A program made the position numbers and the translations under genes. Under the pieces are notes generated by a model. That model did no database searches. It was not told the DNA's origin and was given only the letters and a program-made list of their open reading frames with translations. Below are positions 23,686 to 37,262 of a stretch of 49,080 bases of DNA, piece after piece; positions within the stretch are counted from its first letter, which is position 1; each line of letters starts with the position of its first letter. The stretch is taken from assembly GCA_003667245.1 (NCBI GenBank), contig RCNN01000211.1:1-49080 (forward strand), given 5' to 3'. Source of the DNA: Heterostelium multicystogenum (Eukaryota; Evosea; Eumycetozoa; Acytosteliales; Acytosteliaceae).

Positions 23686-24857
23686 CTATAGTTTTGAGAC
23701 AAGACCTAGCGAGTTAAGCAAGTTATGATAGCTTGATGATTTGGTCTTGCCAACAGACATTGGCTTGAGTGAAGACTGCCAGAATTTATAGAGGCTCTTG
23801 AGATAACGGACTGGGTGGGAGCCCAGATGATGACAGTGCTTTGAGTGTTCAAATTGTATTGGTGTCACCTGTATCTTTTGTTTCTTCATAATATCAATGC
23901 CTTTCTCTACATCTATATAGCTTGTAATAGGGTCATCGATTGAATAGAAATACATCTGAGGTGCTTGTATCTAGTTGCACAAAAGTTAGCACACAAATGG
24001 TCTATGGTGATAGAGTTCAATAGCAACTAACTATACTATACTATGCTATACTACTATACTATACATACAGGGCAATTTGAGAGTCTACTCCAAAAGTTAG
24101 CATTTAGCTTTTTGACATCTACTACCGAGCTATAAATCTTACAAGTCATACCAACAGCACGCTTGAAAAGCTTTGCTTTCGGGTATGGAGCCACCAACGA
24201 TGTGTATGCTGCCTGTTCTGAAATCTCCGAAGGACAACTATCAAATATCTGACCTTTAACAGAGTTTATCAATACTTTATACTGTAGTATGTTAGAGATA
24301 TTCAGGTAGGTAAATAGCTGTAGTTAGTAGGGAGCATAGCTATGGTTATGAATAGATAGAGCGAAAGCTTAAACAATACTTTTTCTTTGTCTTGCAGCCA
24401 TAGTTCATAAACATAGCTTAGAAATACTAGATTACCAGAGAATACTTGAATGATGATTGATCTCGGTGTGCTGTTGAGATGCTCCAACAGGTATTCCGAC
24501 AAGCTTAGCGCTATCCTTTTCATCTTCTTTGGAAAGAAGCTGTGGGAGTATGTGGTGTTAGGGATTGGCGCTTCGACGTTGTAAGCTGTTGATCACGGGC
24601 ATATAGCAAAAATACATACTGTCCAGATATAGGAGGTATAAAAGAGAGCGTACAGAAGCCATTTTCACGATAGATCTTGCTGTATCTTTCTAAATTTCTT
24701 GGTTGTGCACCTATCCAACCAATCAATATCGCCAGCGGATGTGACTTCAAATCGAATGGCGGTATTGGATGAGATGGAAGTGAAACACTCCAATCGAACG
24801 TAACTGAATTGATTTGTTTACTCGTGGTAACTATCTTGTTTAAACCGCTACTAATAC

Positions 24858-24888
<31 letters not shown>

Positions 24889-24942
24889 TTTGCTGTTACC
24901 ATTACTGTCAGTGTCACTTATATTATTATCATTTCTTTGCAT
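23686..24942 (-). CDS. TMEM53-like (DUF829) protein, copy A
   Basis: Four exons (24942-24620, 24539-24380, 24281-24069, 23970-23686) give 326 residues with consistent phases and no frame error. After a Ser-rich N-terminus comes the family signature HPLAILIGWIGAQPRNLERYSK and then SIIIQVFSGN (the nucleophile-elbow region of the alpha/beta-hydrolase-like fold). Next are FWSRL and the C-terminal block MYFYSIDDPITSYIDVEKGID, QFEHSKHCHHLGSHPVRYL, FWQSSL, which carries the Asp and His positions of the fold. TMEM53 proteins sit in the nuclear envelope or ER in animals; the enzymatic role is unproven. Intron 3 contains a CTATA-type microsatellite (24025-24066). A paralogue lies at 35324-36482. Confidence 0.85.
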
Positions 24943-25136
24943 TGTTTAGTTTATTATTATATTAATAGAATCAGATTGATACTGATTCTACAGAAAATTC
25001 AGTATACACACACATTTTTGGTTTGCTAAACCAAATCAGGAAGAGGGGGGCGATCATCAATTTATTATAAACATGCAAATTTATAAAAGATATATTATAC
25101 ATTTCATATAGATATATATATTCACAGGTTTATTAG

Positions 25137-25914
25137 TTAAAAATGTTTGGTTGCCTCTTTCTTGCTGAGAGTCGAGAGGTCGGGTCGGCTTGATATGTAG
25201 TTTTGCACTGCTTTCTTGTCTGTTTTGGCATACTCTCTCAGTGCCCAACCTATGGCCTTTTGGATAAAGAATTCGTCGGGATGCACCAGATAGGTCTGGT
25301 CAATGCATTTGAATAGTAGATCTGTGTTTGTTTGTTTTTTATACTTCAATTGGAAGAGGATTGCTATCCTCTTGATCCAAAAATGACTCGTGCGATAGCC
25401 ACTTGTCGAGATAGACATCAATAAGGTCTGGATACAGCTGTAGATGCAGTCCTACCAGCTTCGATGCAATAATGTCAATGGTGTCCCACCAAGGCTGGTG
25501 CAAGCCATAGTCTAAATACAAGGAGATACGCGTGGGTGATGCCTTCTTGGCGCCTTTCTCCGTCAGCTCGATTGCGCAGTAGGCAAACTCCCGCTCGGGC
25601 AGCTTATATATGTGTAGTAGGTCCTCTTCATTCGGGAGACCATGTTGGTTCAGGAATTTCTTGAGTATCACTTTCCTGACAGGTTGTTTCAAACCTATGA
25701 ATTCGAATTTATGTCTCATGTATCTCTTCATGTCTTCGGAGTTGATTGGCGTTTCCTTTAGTTTTGATGCCTCCTTGATGAAGTAATCTCTCATTTGCTT
25801 TGCATAGTTTTGGTTTGTTGCCACACCGTCGCTGGCACCCTTTGACGATGCATCCGTCGTCTTTGGAGCTGCAAGTATTTTATTATTTAAGAGTGATTTT
25901 GATCGTGTTAACAT
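25137..25914 (-). CDS. AlkD-like DNA alkylation repair protein
   Basis: Single exon, 258 residues after one correction. HEAT-like AlkD family features: MRHKFEFIGLKQPVRK (short N-terminal repeats), LPEREFAYCAIEL, HQPWWDTIDIIASKLVG (Trp and Asp positions used for base recognition), then IKRIAILFQLKYK, EFFIQKAIGWALREYAKTD and the terminal LSTLSKKEATKHF. These enzymes release bulky or cationic alkylated purines from DNA. The frame is interrupted once, at a T5 run (A5 at 25379-25383 on the plus strand). With one T fewer, HESF continues directly into WIKRIAIL and the length becomes 777. The first 35 residues are low-complexity and may be a targeting extension. No intron. Confidence 0.88.
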
Positions 25915-26107
25915 TCAATTAATAATTATCCCAAAACTCGCAAAAGTGCAAAAACAATCAATCATGGTCTCAAGAAGTGTTGTGTTTAAAAATGAGATGT
26001 TTTTGTTTTGAGTGCAATGATTATTATTTCCAAGAATTTTATAAAATGATGTATGTAATATTTATTTTCTATTTTGAGTCTTTTTGATCTAAATAGGTAG
26101 ATATTAT

Positions 26108-29100
26108 TTATATGTGTGGGTCTAGTTTCGTATATATTTTTGATGCAATATCGATTGCGCTTTGGGCTGCTTGTTCATTATAGATTTGGCAAGGTGCATT
26201 TTGGCTAGAACCCCAGACCGAAGGGTATCTTGTGTCAATGTAATAGCTGTTAAAGATATTGGCTTCAGAACAATCTACTTCACTAACATGGTAACACAAT
26301 ATATTGTGTTTGTGTAGATCGAAGGAAATTCCTTTCTTATAACAATATGCTTTGAATAGCTTCTCAGCGCATTGTTGTGCCAAGAAACAAACTGTAGAGT
26401 ATTTTCTAAAAGCCATTAGGTGAGTTGCTGATTCCAAATCGTCTTTAGATTGGAGTTTAAAGATCTTAGCATATTTAGGATTAGCGTTACTTGATGAATA
26501 TTTCTGTGATAGAGTGAAGTTATTAGAGAAAGGTGACCAATCTAAAAGATTTGAAAGTTTTTGTTGTGTGTTCTGATCAGGTACTTTTCCAGTCTGTCTA
26601 ATTTTGATATTCAGTAAATTAGCAAAGTCTACAACTCTCTGACATTCGAATTTATCACCAAAGAAAGAATAGGTTTCTTCATAGAGTTGCTGAATGGCTT
26701 GCTCCTCTATCTTTACTTTAGAATTATCTGTAGAATTGCCAATCCTGTATAAATGTATTGATGGAATAGATTTGTAGTTTTCCACTGTATCATCTTCCTT
26801 GTGTTTAATTATGTAAAAAGTAAACTCTGAGAATTCTTCTGATAATTCTTCATTCAATTGAACGATGATAACTTCACTAAAATTGACATTGTCTTCTGTA
26901 AAATGAACTTTTTCTCCAGAGCTGAATATATGGAATGGATTGATATCCCTGACTTGACCTCCACCTATTTTCTTGTCAATATCCAATTCTCCAGCAAGAA
27001 TATTGAATTTGAATTGTTTGGTAATGAATTTATAAAAGTTTAGCTCATTATATGCTGATTCTTTGAAATAGACACAGTTCTCTCCTCTATCATAAATCCA
27101 ATTAGTGCCTTCTGGTGTGGCTGTGACATCTCTTCCATTATCCAATAAGAATTTGCTGAATATTGTTCCAATGTATATAACAAGTTTTTCCAATTTAGAG
27201 AGGATTTTCTCTGAATCTTCTTTTGATTTCTCTTCTTTGAGTAAATTTCTAATAATAGATTGTATACTTGATTTTGAGAAGTCAACTAATGGAGTTGTTC
27301 TCTTTAGTTTAGATTTTTCCTTATCTATATCCTCTTTAACCATTAATGAAAGTGGTCTTGAAAATGAATTACATATAGGATGTGCTTCAAAAAGAATATT
27401 GTCAATTTTGATTCTTGTTAAAATAGAGTTGCTTGAACTTTCTTTGGAATAAACTGAGGAGATTGGTCTTAAAATGTTTGTTTTGTCCAAAATCACTTCA
27501 AGTTTGGAAGAGTCATTCAATTGGCTTAAAATATAAGAGAGATTTTTTATAGGTTCATTATCACCAATTCTAAATTCATTCATAGATGATAGTTTTTGAA
27601 TGATTAAATCATCATTTAAAGTAGGGAATCCTAATTTCAATAAAATTGGAAGAAATCTCATGAATTCATTTGTAATTGAATGGAAGAAAGGTTCTAGATT
27701 GTGTGTTGTCAAAACAATATCCTTAATTGGGAATAAGTTTGATCCAATTGGGAAGAGGGTATTTCCTGATAAACTTTTGGTTGGTTTCAAAACCATTAAT
27801 ATTTGATCCAAATATAGAGTTAGTTGAGGTAATCTTGATTCTGATTTCCACTTTTCTGAATCTTTTAAAAGATTATGAAAGTGTTTTTTCCAATATTGTC
27901 TCATCTATTGAATTTTGATCCAAACCTTCTATTTTTCTAATAGGTAGTACAGTAAAACAAAAATGAGTAAGCTTTCTGTCAGCTGATTTTGACAAAGAAG
28001 AGAATGGTTTAAGAATAGATCCAATATATTCTGATTGAGTGATACAGGGAATAATTTCAATATCTTTGATTGTTTCAAGAGCAGAAATCGTTTCTCTTGG
28101 GTGATAAGTTTGTAAATATCTAAAAAGATTATTAAAATTCTCCTCGTTTGGTTGTTGCTCCAATGATTTAAATTGTTTAATAATTGTTGATACTTTGATT
28201 GATGTTCTGATATCGAGAGTTCGGAAGAATTTTTCTGATTCAGTACCATTAAAAATATCTGGAAGATAATATTTAGGTTTAATGAGTTTCAAAACATCAG
28301 ATGTATAGTACTTTGAAATTTTGTTGAATTTAACTATATTATTATCTTTATCTATTACTGGAATAAACTCAAGTTTGCACAGTTCACCTGAATTAATATG
28401 GTAAAATGAATTCCATTTTGACTTGAAAGCAGATAGTATAGGTAGAGCTTGATCATATTTCTTCAATGATTTCAAATAAGGAGCAAGATACTGAATAAAG
28501 AATTCTGGGAATTGTAGATTCAATGTATAATTTGAAATAGAATAGACTTTTTCACAGATTTTGGAATGGACAAAAATGTTGGAATCAGGAAGAAGTTGGA
28601 AAAATTCATCTCTAAACCACAACAAATTTCTGTCTTTTTTGATTAATCTTGAACTTTTTTCATTCTGAAGAAGCATAAAAGGAGTTCCTTCAATTGGATT
28701 AACATATTGTGCCAATGTAATAATGTTTTCAATATTGGATAATGAGGATGTTGGAGGATATTCTAATTCAAAGTCTTGGTTGAAAAACTTGGTAAAATTG
28801 TGATACACTTTCAGGTTTAAAAACTTTTAGATTAGTTGGAGGTAATCTTTTATAAATAGTATCTGGGATTAGAACGAGTTTGCACCTATCTTTAAGAAGA
28901 ATCTTAATAATTTCAATATTATCTAGTTTCTCTTTGTAATTAGATTTAATAATCATTGTGCTTCCAGAAAATGTATCCCAAGAATAAGATAAATCTTTAT
29001 CAGTATCGTTGATTTTAAGAAACAATGAATATTGTATAGCATTAGTATAGAAGTATTTTGTAATAAGTTCCCATAGAGGTAGGTTGGAATCTGGGAATAA

Positions 29101-32100
29101 TGAAAAAAATTGATCAGAATTGGAGGGATTGAATGATTGTTTTAAATCTTGATGATCCAGCATTTGTAAATAAAGTGGACATAACAGTTCCTGTACAATA
29201 TGATAATTCCAAAATGATTTTAATTTTTCCTCACTTTCTTCTAGTTCTTTTGTTGTAAAATTGGGAATACCAGCTTTGGTGTCAAAAGAATAGAATACAT
29301 CTTGTCTAGCAGAGTTTAAATAGAAATTACCATGTATATGGACAGGTAATTCTGTTGATTTGTGTAATGGTAAGTATACAAATGGTTTTCCTGGTACTAT
29401 TTTGTTTAAACATATTGCAATGCTTCCTGAAGGAATAGTTTTAGTGTCAAACGATTTATATATTGATACAAGTTTGCTTGATGGATCGCAACCTATAACC
29501 CATCCAACAAACCAGCTGCTAGTAGTTTTGGAATTTTGAATGAAATCAAAAGTATAATAATGAAATACTGATTTTTCCAATTTGCAGTATTCTGAAAGAA
29601 TTGTAGGATGGGAACCTCTTGTCAACTTTTTCTCATATATTTGGGTATTTTTGTATTGGCCATCTTTGTCAATTGTTGAAAAAATGATCTTTAATAGATT
29701 TCTTTGAAATATTAAACAATCTTCTGCCATTGATTTGAAGCTTTCTATTAATTCTGAAATTGTTTGTAATGTCCAAGTTTTGTGAGAAATACTATCATTT
29801 GATCTTGAACTCCTTAATGGTAAACGAAAAATTGTTCCATTATATTCAGAATCAAGTGATAGACCAAAATGTTGATAATTGATTGGTTGAAAAACATCTA
29901 CAAGTTGATCTTTGAGACTGAAATCATATAAACGTCCAGGATTATTATCCACTGAAATATGAGATCTTAATGGATCAAAGATATAAAGTCCATTTTGAGT
30001 GATAAGAGAAGGAATGTTTGTGAAATTATAAACAGAGTTGAATCCAATTCCATATTGACCAATCTTAACTTCATTGTGTTTTTTATATGAGTTTCCTAAT
30101 AATTGAATGTTTATAATATCTTCATTAGAGAATTTAGAATTATTAAAAATGATTAGAGAAGGTTGCAAATAATCATTGAAGTCCTTGGATCTATATGGAT
30201 CATGTTCCTTTGGTGTATATGTTCTCTTGTCAAGACATATCTCAAGAGTAGTAGCATTTCCATCTTCTGCATTTTGTACCATTTCTTTTAAAAATGATAC
30301 TGCAGGGTATTCCTTGATAATCGATCCTATTCTAACAACTAGATCTTCTCTTTGACCAAACTCTTGTCCAATTGGTTCACCTCTTCTGATGGTTTCCATT
30401 GAAGATTTAATTCCAAGTCTCGTAGCAACTGAAAAGGAAATATCTCTATGTAAAATTGAATATGATTCCAAATTTTTATGAAGTTTGTCTACTTCAGAAT
30501 AAATTATTTTTTCAAATGGAGCCATATTTAATGTAGTTGTAGGAAGATAAATTTCCCCAATATCTTTAATATCAGCAGAATCTTTACACATTTCATTAAT
30601 AACTTGCAAAGAAAGTTTTAAGTTAGATGGATCTAGAGTGCCTTCATTTTTTTTGGAGATTGAATTCAAAATCTCTGCATATTGCCTTAAAGTAGGACTA
30701 GTTGGGATTTTTTGAGATAACAAAAGATTCTTGTATTTTTTTAAATTTAGTTGGAATACAGTAAAGATATTTACCAATTGGATTGCCAAGAATGAATGTT
30801 TTAGAAGGAGAGACAAATTTCTCACCATTCCATACCCATTTAATGCCTGAGAGCATAGATAAATCTTTTTGTTTTTCAAAATAAGAATAAATCTTATCTA
30901 TAATATTTTCCAATGAAGTGAACATCTCTTCATCAATTGTTTTAGAAAATACAATTAAATACTTCAGATGATTTACAACTAAGTCAATATTGATTTTGGG
31001 GAGAAATTGTTGAATTCTATTTTCAACTTTACTTTCCAATTCACCAATTGAGCCTTGACTGTAACATAGTTCTTGATTTTTTTCAGTATAGCATTGGTTT
31101 ATAGAAACACAATCGTTTTCCCTATTGAAGATGATTTCATCAAATAATATATGTTTCTTAACAGGAATGAATGGAAATGAAAGAAGTGAGTTTTCAAAGA
31201 GAGAATGATAGTTCATAAACATTGTAATTTCATCTATTCCTAGTTTTGATTGATCGGCAGGGAGTTTACTGATAAAAGACATTGAATCAAGAATTAGTTT
31301 AGTATCATTTCCTGAATAATTGTCTTTGACTCCAATTTCCATCCAGTGGTGATTTAGTTTAGAATTCAATAACTGTAATGATATCATTTGACTTTTACCC
31401 TTTGAAGTATATTTTAACAAATTTTCTCTGTCTTTGGATAGAATATAAACCTCTCTAATTCTTGACAGAGTTCCCATTTGATTTGGAATCCATTGTAATT
31501 TTTGAAGTGATTCATATTCTTCCATCTTTATAATTGATTCAGATTCCAAGAGTATATGTTTAGAAATTGAAATTTGATCTTCCTCATTATATCTTTGCAT
31601 GTTGGGTAACACATAAGTAATGAGGAATTGGATTTTAGAATAGATTTTACAAGGCAAACTATGAACAGAGCTTCGGTACTCTTCAAAAATTACTATAATA
31701 GTCTCTTTTTAGAGAGAAATTTATAGCATCTTTCCAACTGGTACAGAATGTAGAACTGTTAATAGAACTGAAATCACCATGGGAATTTTTAAAAATAGGG
31801 AATTTAAAGTTTCCAGTAGATTTAAAATTCCAACCAGAAAATAAATATTTTCTTAATGAATTCTTAATATCTTCAGATTGATATTGTATTTTATCAATAG
31901 TCAACATATTGATAAAATTGTCTTCTGATTTAACTGATGAAAGCACCTGTGCATATATACCAGAAGATTCAACAATATAATATCCAAGTTGTTTTGCCAA
32001 CAATTTTTCAGAAAAAGATGATAGAATTATATTTTGATTTTTTGGTTCAACAAATATTGTTTCATTTTCATGTTGAGCTTTGATACATTTGAAATCTGAT

Positions 32101-34180
32101 ATCGACTTAGAAGATGATTGAGAATTGATTATATTCCAAAAAATTTTTTCATTAAAATCACTTGGTAAACAATTCAAAGGATTTCCACCAACCATTTCCT
32201 CGAAAACATATTTTAATTCAGAAATGAATTCTTCATAATCCATATTCCTAATATTGTATGATTTCGATAGATCCAATATATTAGATTTAAATTGTTTCAA
32301 ATGGTAGTAGTCAAGAATTGTTTGATGTCTTGACTTTAACATAAGGTATTGGTTTTCATTGGAAAACCAATAGGAACTAAAATAGTTTCTTTTAAAAGAT
32401 AAAGAAACTAATTTTCCATTTACTAGAGGAAAGAGTGCAACATTTTCTAAAAGATTTGATGCTGAAATATTTTTTTTGGTAAAAATATATTCTAGAATGG
32501 AATGACTAAAGGATTCAAGTGGTGATTTCTTTAGTACCATACAAATAAATTCAGGACTAATAAAATTAATATTACATCCTAAATCAAACAATTTTTTAGA
32601 AAGTAATGGATTCATTTTGATAAGTAGGATTGATTTTTTATGTAAGATATCCAATATTTCTTCATTTTGTTCAGATACACAAATGCAATCTGATAACATA
32701 TGATAAATAGAAGTTTTTATGTCAGGAAACAATTTAGATTTTGAAAGAGCAATAATGGTACTAGAAGTTAAGAGCCTTTCTAATTCAGAATTACTTTGTT
32801 TAAAGGGGAAGTAGGAATAAATTGTATCTGGATCTATCATCCCATTGTTAATCATATACTGAATGTTGTTAACATAGAGTTCTGGAATGATGTTGTTAAT
32901 GATATTCTTATTCCAAAGTGATTCTTGATATTCCTCGCTGTCCTCTAAATTGTTAGATGTCAATAAGATATCCTTTCTAGAATCATAGAGAACAAAATAA
33001 GCATTGAAATGAAAAGGTATATTGTATCGATGGGATCCGATTGGAAGGAAAGTAAAAGGTATTCCTTTAAAGTTTTCAATTTCACTATTTGTCATACCAA
33101 TGGGAATGGCAACTCCTCCCCATGGAATCAATTTAGTTGTAATCTTGCTTAAATCAAGGGAAAATAAACCATTATTGATTAACCCATGAGTAATACAAAA
33201 TGACTTATGAGAGATCTTTGAATCTCTTTCATATTCTTGATTCATTACAAAAGAGTCAAGTGGAAGATCTGATTTGTTGTTTAAAATATCAATAAAATCC
33301 AACAGATTGAATCCATTCATTGAATCAGCAATTTTCGATATATAATCGTGAATCATTGTTCGTTGATGCATAATCTCTATAGAATTTGTCACTGAAACTC
33401 TAAACATTAGTTTAGTATCCCAGTACACTTCAACTTGGTCAATATTCTTTAAGAATAAAAGAAGTTCTTGAAGTTGATGACAGAATTCTGTGAAAATGTG
33501 TTGATAGTTGACAATTGGGTGGGGTTTGATTTTACTACCTGTAGTTCTGATAGGTAATCTCATAATAGTTCCACTAAATGGGTCAACCATGTTACAACCG
33601 AAATGTTTGAAGGGTTCAGTTTGACTAGGATAACTACTATCTAGAGGTTCTTCCGTAAAATCAATAAATAAACCATCATCAGTAATCTTATTAAGAGGAT
33701 CTTGGATTAAATATTTTGAATCAGAGACAATGGTAAGATAATCAGATGCATGATAAATTGAATTTACTCCCAAACCAAATTTTCCAACAGATTTTAAATC
33801 GGTTTCTTTGGATCCAGAACCTAAAGATTGGATTCCTTTCCAATCTTTTTCTTGGAATACGGCATTATTATATACAAGAATAGATGGTCCTTGTAAATCC
33901 TTCATATTTTCCATATAGATATCAGTAGATCCATATAAAGAATCAACTGAATAAGATGTACTGTCATATTTTACAATAACCTTGGTGGCTTGGGCATCAT
34001 CAGCATTCTGTTCAAAAAACAACAAAAACAATTAGATGGGATGGATTTTACAATTATTTAATTAATATTCACCTGTAATAGTTCTTTTAATATGGTGGAC
34101 TCATCATATTTACTTATAATACCTTTGATCCTTTTATAATAAGGCTCTTTGGCATTTCCAGACTTGAATTTAAGTGTCAT
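26108..34180 (-). CDS. Giant sacsin-like protein: two HSP90-type ATPase modules and C-terminal HEPN
   Basis: Two exons (34180-34073 and 34007-26108), about 2667 residues after four single-base corrections. Module 1 begins almost at the N-terminus: LLQ|NADDAQATKVIVKYD, then VGKFGLGVNSIYHASDYLT and LIQDPLN. Module 2 begins near residue 1230 and is more canonical: EFGQREDLVVRIGSIIKEYP, FLKEMVQNAEDGNATTLEI, KIGQYGIGFNSVYNFTNIPS, LYIFDPL. The last 120 residues form a HEPN-like helix pair (FRKYSTVCFLAQQCAEKLFK, then HKHNILCYHVSEV). No ubiquitin-like, XPC-binding or DnaJ domain is visible, unlike vertebrate sacsin. Breaks are all homopolymers with one base too many: 31685-31689, 30736-30742, 28783-28787, 27894-27899 (plus-strand A5, T7, A5, T6). 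A chaperone role in cytoskeleton or organelle quality control is inferred from sacsin. Confidence 0.88.
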
Positions 34181-35323
34181 TATTTTTTTTGTTTATTGCT
34201 TTTCTTTTATTGGATTATGTTTTTTTGTTTTTTTTTTTGATTATTTTTTCTGTAAAATAATTATTAATACTTGTAAATATAATACTTCAAATTTTCAAGT
34301 TATATTGAACTTACAAAAGTATAATTTAATTAGATATAGATTTTTAGAAAGGTTAATAGTGTTTAGAGATATAGATAAAACAATTTTCACAAATATTAAA
34401 AATGATAAAATGTTACAAACTTGAATTAAATTGATCATCAATAAATCTGGGTGTTTAGTACATTATCTATCATTAAAATAAAATTCTTTGATATTAAGGA
34501 ATGGGTTAAACCTCATACCAGTTATAATAATAATCTTTTAAATTATCCCCTCTCTTATACTACTGACACAATAGATTTTGTTACATTTCATAATAAGCAA
34601 TGATGATCATCTAACATTTTAAAATCCCATCAACCAATAAAATTTGGTTTTTACAGTGATCCACCACTTTAGTTTACATAATGCACATTCTGAGTCACAG
34701 CATTTGTGAACTTAAATTTAAAAGTCTGGACTATTAATGGGGAAATGATTGTTTTTACCCAAAAAATCAGAATCTTTTATTTTACGAATTAAACTTTTTG
34801 AACACTAACATCACAAAACCTGATAATTTTATAAATCAGTGATAGGGTGACTGATTGGACATTTAATTAGAATTTAATAAAAGTTTAAAACAACCAAGAT
34901 CTGAGATCAAATTCACTTTTCAATAAATTTTCTACTACAAGAAGACACCGAGGAGGGAGCATTTATCCAAGTAAAATTAATAATTGGCTTTTATACCAAT
35001 AAATTAAATGAGTAATAAATGAGAATGTGTTATTTGGCATTGAACTTTACAAAATCCTTAAATTTTTAAAGAGATTGATGAGTATGTAGTTGTTTATGAT
35101 TTCCACTGTATTGTGATTAGTACAATGTAATTAAATAAAATAAACACTCAAAAACTTGTTGGTAAGAAGTGGTATGTAAAATTAACCTTCATTCATTGTT
35201 TTGTTTATACTGTCTCCATAATGTACTACTGGGTAATTAGTGTAAAGTTGTTGGAAAATACTGATTGGTAATTTAATTCTTTAACAATATCTTCTTACTC
35301 CTCTTTGAAAATAAAAATACTAA
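34181..35323. other. Intergenic, about 1.1 kb
   Basis: AT-rich, with T9-T10 tracts at 34182-34260 just upstream of the sacsin-like start. Nothing recognisable as a gene or repeat. Confidence 0.45.
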
Positions 35324-36482
35324 TTAATATTTGGATGGGATTATTGATTTCAAAAGATATTTAAAGTCATCAGTTTCACTGTAGTGTGCAAGAAGGTTGT
35401 TATCTTTTTCTTGAAGACATTGGCACCAAAATTGATAAATTCTGTTGACATACTCCTCTGGATGGTTTTTGAGATGTTTTACATGCTCAGATTTTGCAAA
35501 CTCTAAACTTGATACATTAGCAGTAAATCTTGTTAAATCCATGGCTTTCTTGATGTGCTGATATGGGGTTACAGGATCATTGATTGAATATATATAGAGC
35601 TTTGGTTTATTTTTAATCTAATATCATAATAGAATGAACCATAAGTATAATACTAATGGATAAAATCTTTGTATCTATATATATATATATTTTTATACAT
35701 ACAGCAGATGCTTCAAATCTAAACCAAAACTCTTTATTTATCTTCTCTATATCAACAATTGTTGTTAAGAATCTAAAAACAGTTGATATGAATGCTCTGT
35801 AGAACCATGTATCTGGGAATGGTGCAGCCATTGATTTCTTTCCACCATGTACTAAATAATAGGTTAACTGGTAAGTCTAAAAAATGATATGTTATAACAA
35901 ACATACCTGTTAACTCTGATGGTGAACTATCTAAGATCTCTCCTTTGATTAAAGGTATTAAACTGGAGTATTTCTTTACATATCGTTTAGAACATAATTA
36001 CATTTGAAAGGTTTATAATATCAATACTTACAGGATCTTTTAAAACATATTGGATATGTGAGAGAAAGACAACATTACCAGAGAAAACCTGAAATATAAT
36101 GGATCGGGGTTGTGCTGTCATCTCAACCAAGAGATAGTCAAGGAAGTCCTTTGCCAGCGAATCAAAATACTTGATATAGGGACTGCAGGGTAATCAAGTA
36201 AATAAAAGAAATGTTTTGCGCTTTGAATGCTTATACCTACTGTCCTAAGATAGGAGGAATAATAGATATGGTAAAGAAGCCAGCATTATTGTAAAATAAA
36301 GTATATTTTTCCAAGGATTTCGCTTGAGCATTGATCCAACCTATGAGAATTGCAAGAGGATGTTGATGTAGGTTAAATGGAGGTATCGGATGAACAGGTG
36401 CTTTCATAACCCATTTATTGCCCGCAGAGTTGAAATCACAATAACTAGCTTTATCAAATATCGAAGATCTTTCTCTAACCAT
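35324..36482 (-). CDS. TMEM53-like (DUF829) protein, copy B
   Basis: Five exons (36482-36241, 36182-36032, 35973-35907, 35851-35703, 35617-35324) give 300 residues with every phase consistent and no frame error. Same order as copy A: HPIPPFNLHQHPLAILIGWI, then RSIIFQVFSGNVVFLS, SSPSELT, FRFLTTIVDIEKINKEFWFR, and a C-terminal block LYIYSINDPVTPYQHIKKAM, FAKSEHVKHLKNHPEEY, FWCQCLQ. Introns 1 and 2 and the last intron match copy A in position and phase. The phase-1 intron after SELT is extra. Start taken at MVRERSSIF; upstream in-frame residues are translated AT-rich leader. Its closest visible relative in the window is copy A, with AlkD and the sacsin-like gene between them. Confidence 0.87.
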
Positions 36483-36750
36483 ATTTATACTTGAATACTT
36501 TTTAATGACAAGATTGATTATAATCAATATATATATAAGATGAGAGATAAATAAATTCAAACAGTAATATATTACATACAAAAACTCAATTTAGTTTGTG
36601 TTTGGGTGTTTATGTGGTTGTAATTTAGATTTAAGTCAAAGTGCTGCACATCAGGTAGAAGGACAACAAAAACTGAAGTCCAACAGAAGTTTGAATCCAT
36701 CCATTCTCTTTAATATCTTGATCCTCTTGTCCTCTTGTCCTCTACATTCA

Positions 36751-37104
36751 TTTAAATCCAACTCGATCCAACTCATATATTGTTGACACCAGTAATATCA
36801 GGTGGATTGTATTGGAAACAAGAAAAGAGCAACACTTTATTGGGTACATTTACTGAAGTATATATTTATACACTTTGTGTCAAATAAATGTATTAATTTA
36901 TTGTTATTTTAGTGGATAAACCTCAATTTCGAATATGTAGAGAATGCTAGTCAAAGTGATGATATACTTTCAAGTACAGAGTTTTGTTCTTTCCTAGCAA
37001 ACCATGAAGACTATAAGAAACACACAAGATTTGATGCTAAACGTTCAACTTATGTTCTAGAACTCAAAATACCCATAAAAGTAAGGAATGTGATTCTCCT
37101 CTAG
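36751..37104 (+). pseudogene. Unrecognised spliced coding fragment
   Basis: An open stretch from about 36751 (QLDPTHILLTPVISGGLYW, KQEKSNTLLGTFTE) ends at a GTATAT donor (36858). A TTTTAG acceptor (36912) joins it in phase 0 to WINLNFEYVENASQSDDILS and TEFCSFLANHEDYKKHTRFD, ending at TAG 37102-37104. Residue composition is protein-like, and the hydrophobic pattern would suit a small helical DNA-binding-like domain, but I cannot name a family. No start codon or upstream exon in frame is evident. I regard it as a gene fragment, perhaps part of the same degraded element as 37263-37783. Confidence 0.4.
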
Positions 37105-37262
37105 AAAAGGACACAAAGTAAAAGGTAAAGTACTGGAACTAGAGAGAAAACATGAACTCAAGTTGAATCCGCTGAGAAAAATTAAAAAAAATTAAAATAA
37201 AAATAAACATTGTTGCTCATATCAATTGGAGGCGAGGGAAGAATGAGATTGGAGAGTGTTTG

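Noticed and set aside
24025..24066. CTATA tandem array considered as a CRISPR or minisatellite element
   Set aside because: A simple microsatellite within intron 3 of the TMEM53-like gene; no spacer structure.
34149..34424. 91-codon plus-strand frame rich in Phe
   Set aside because: Derives from T-rich sequence antisense to the sacsin-like start.
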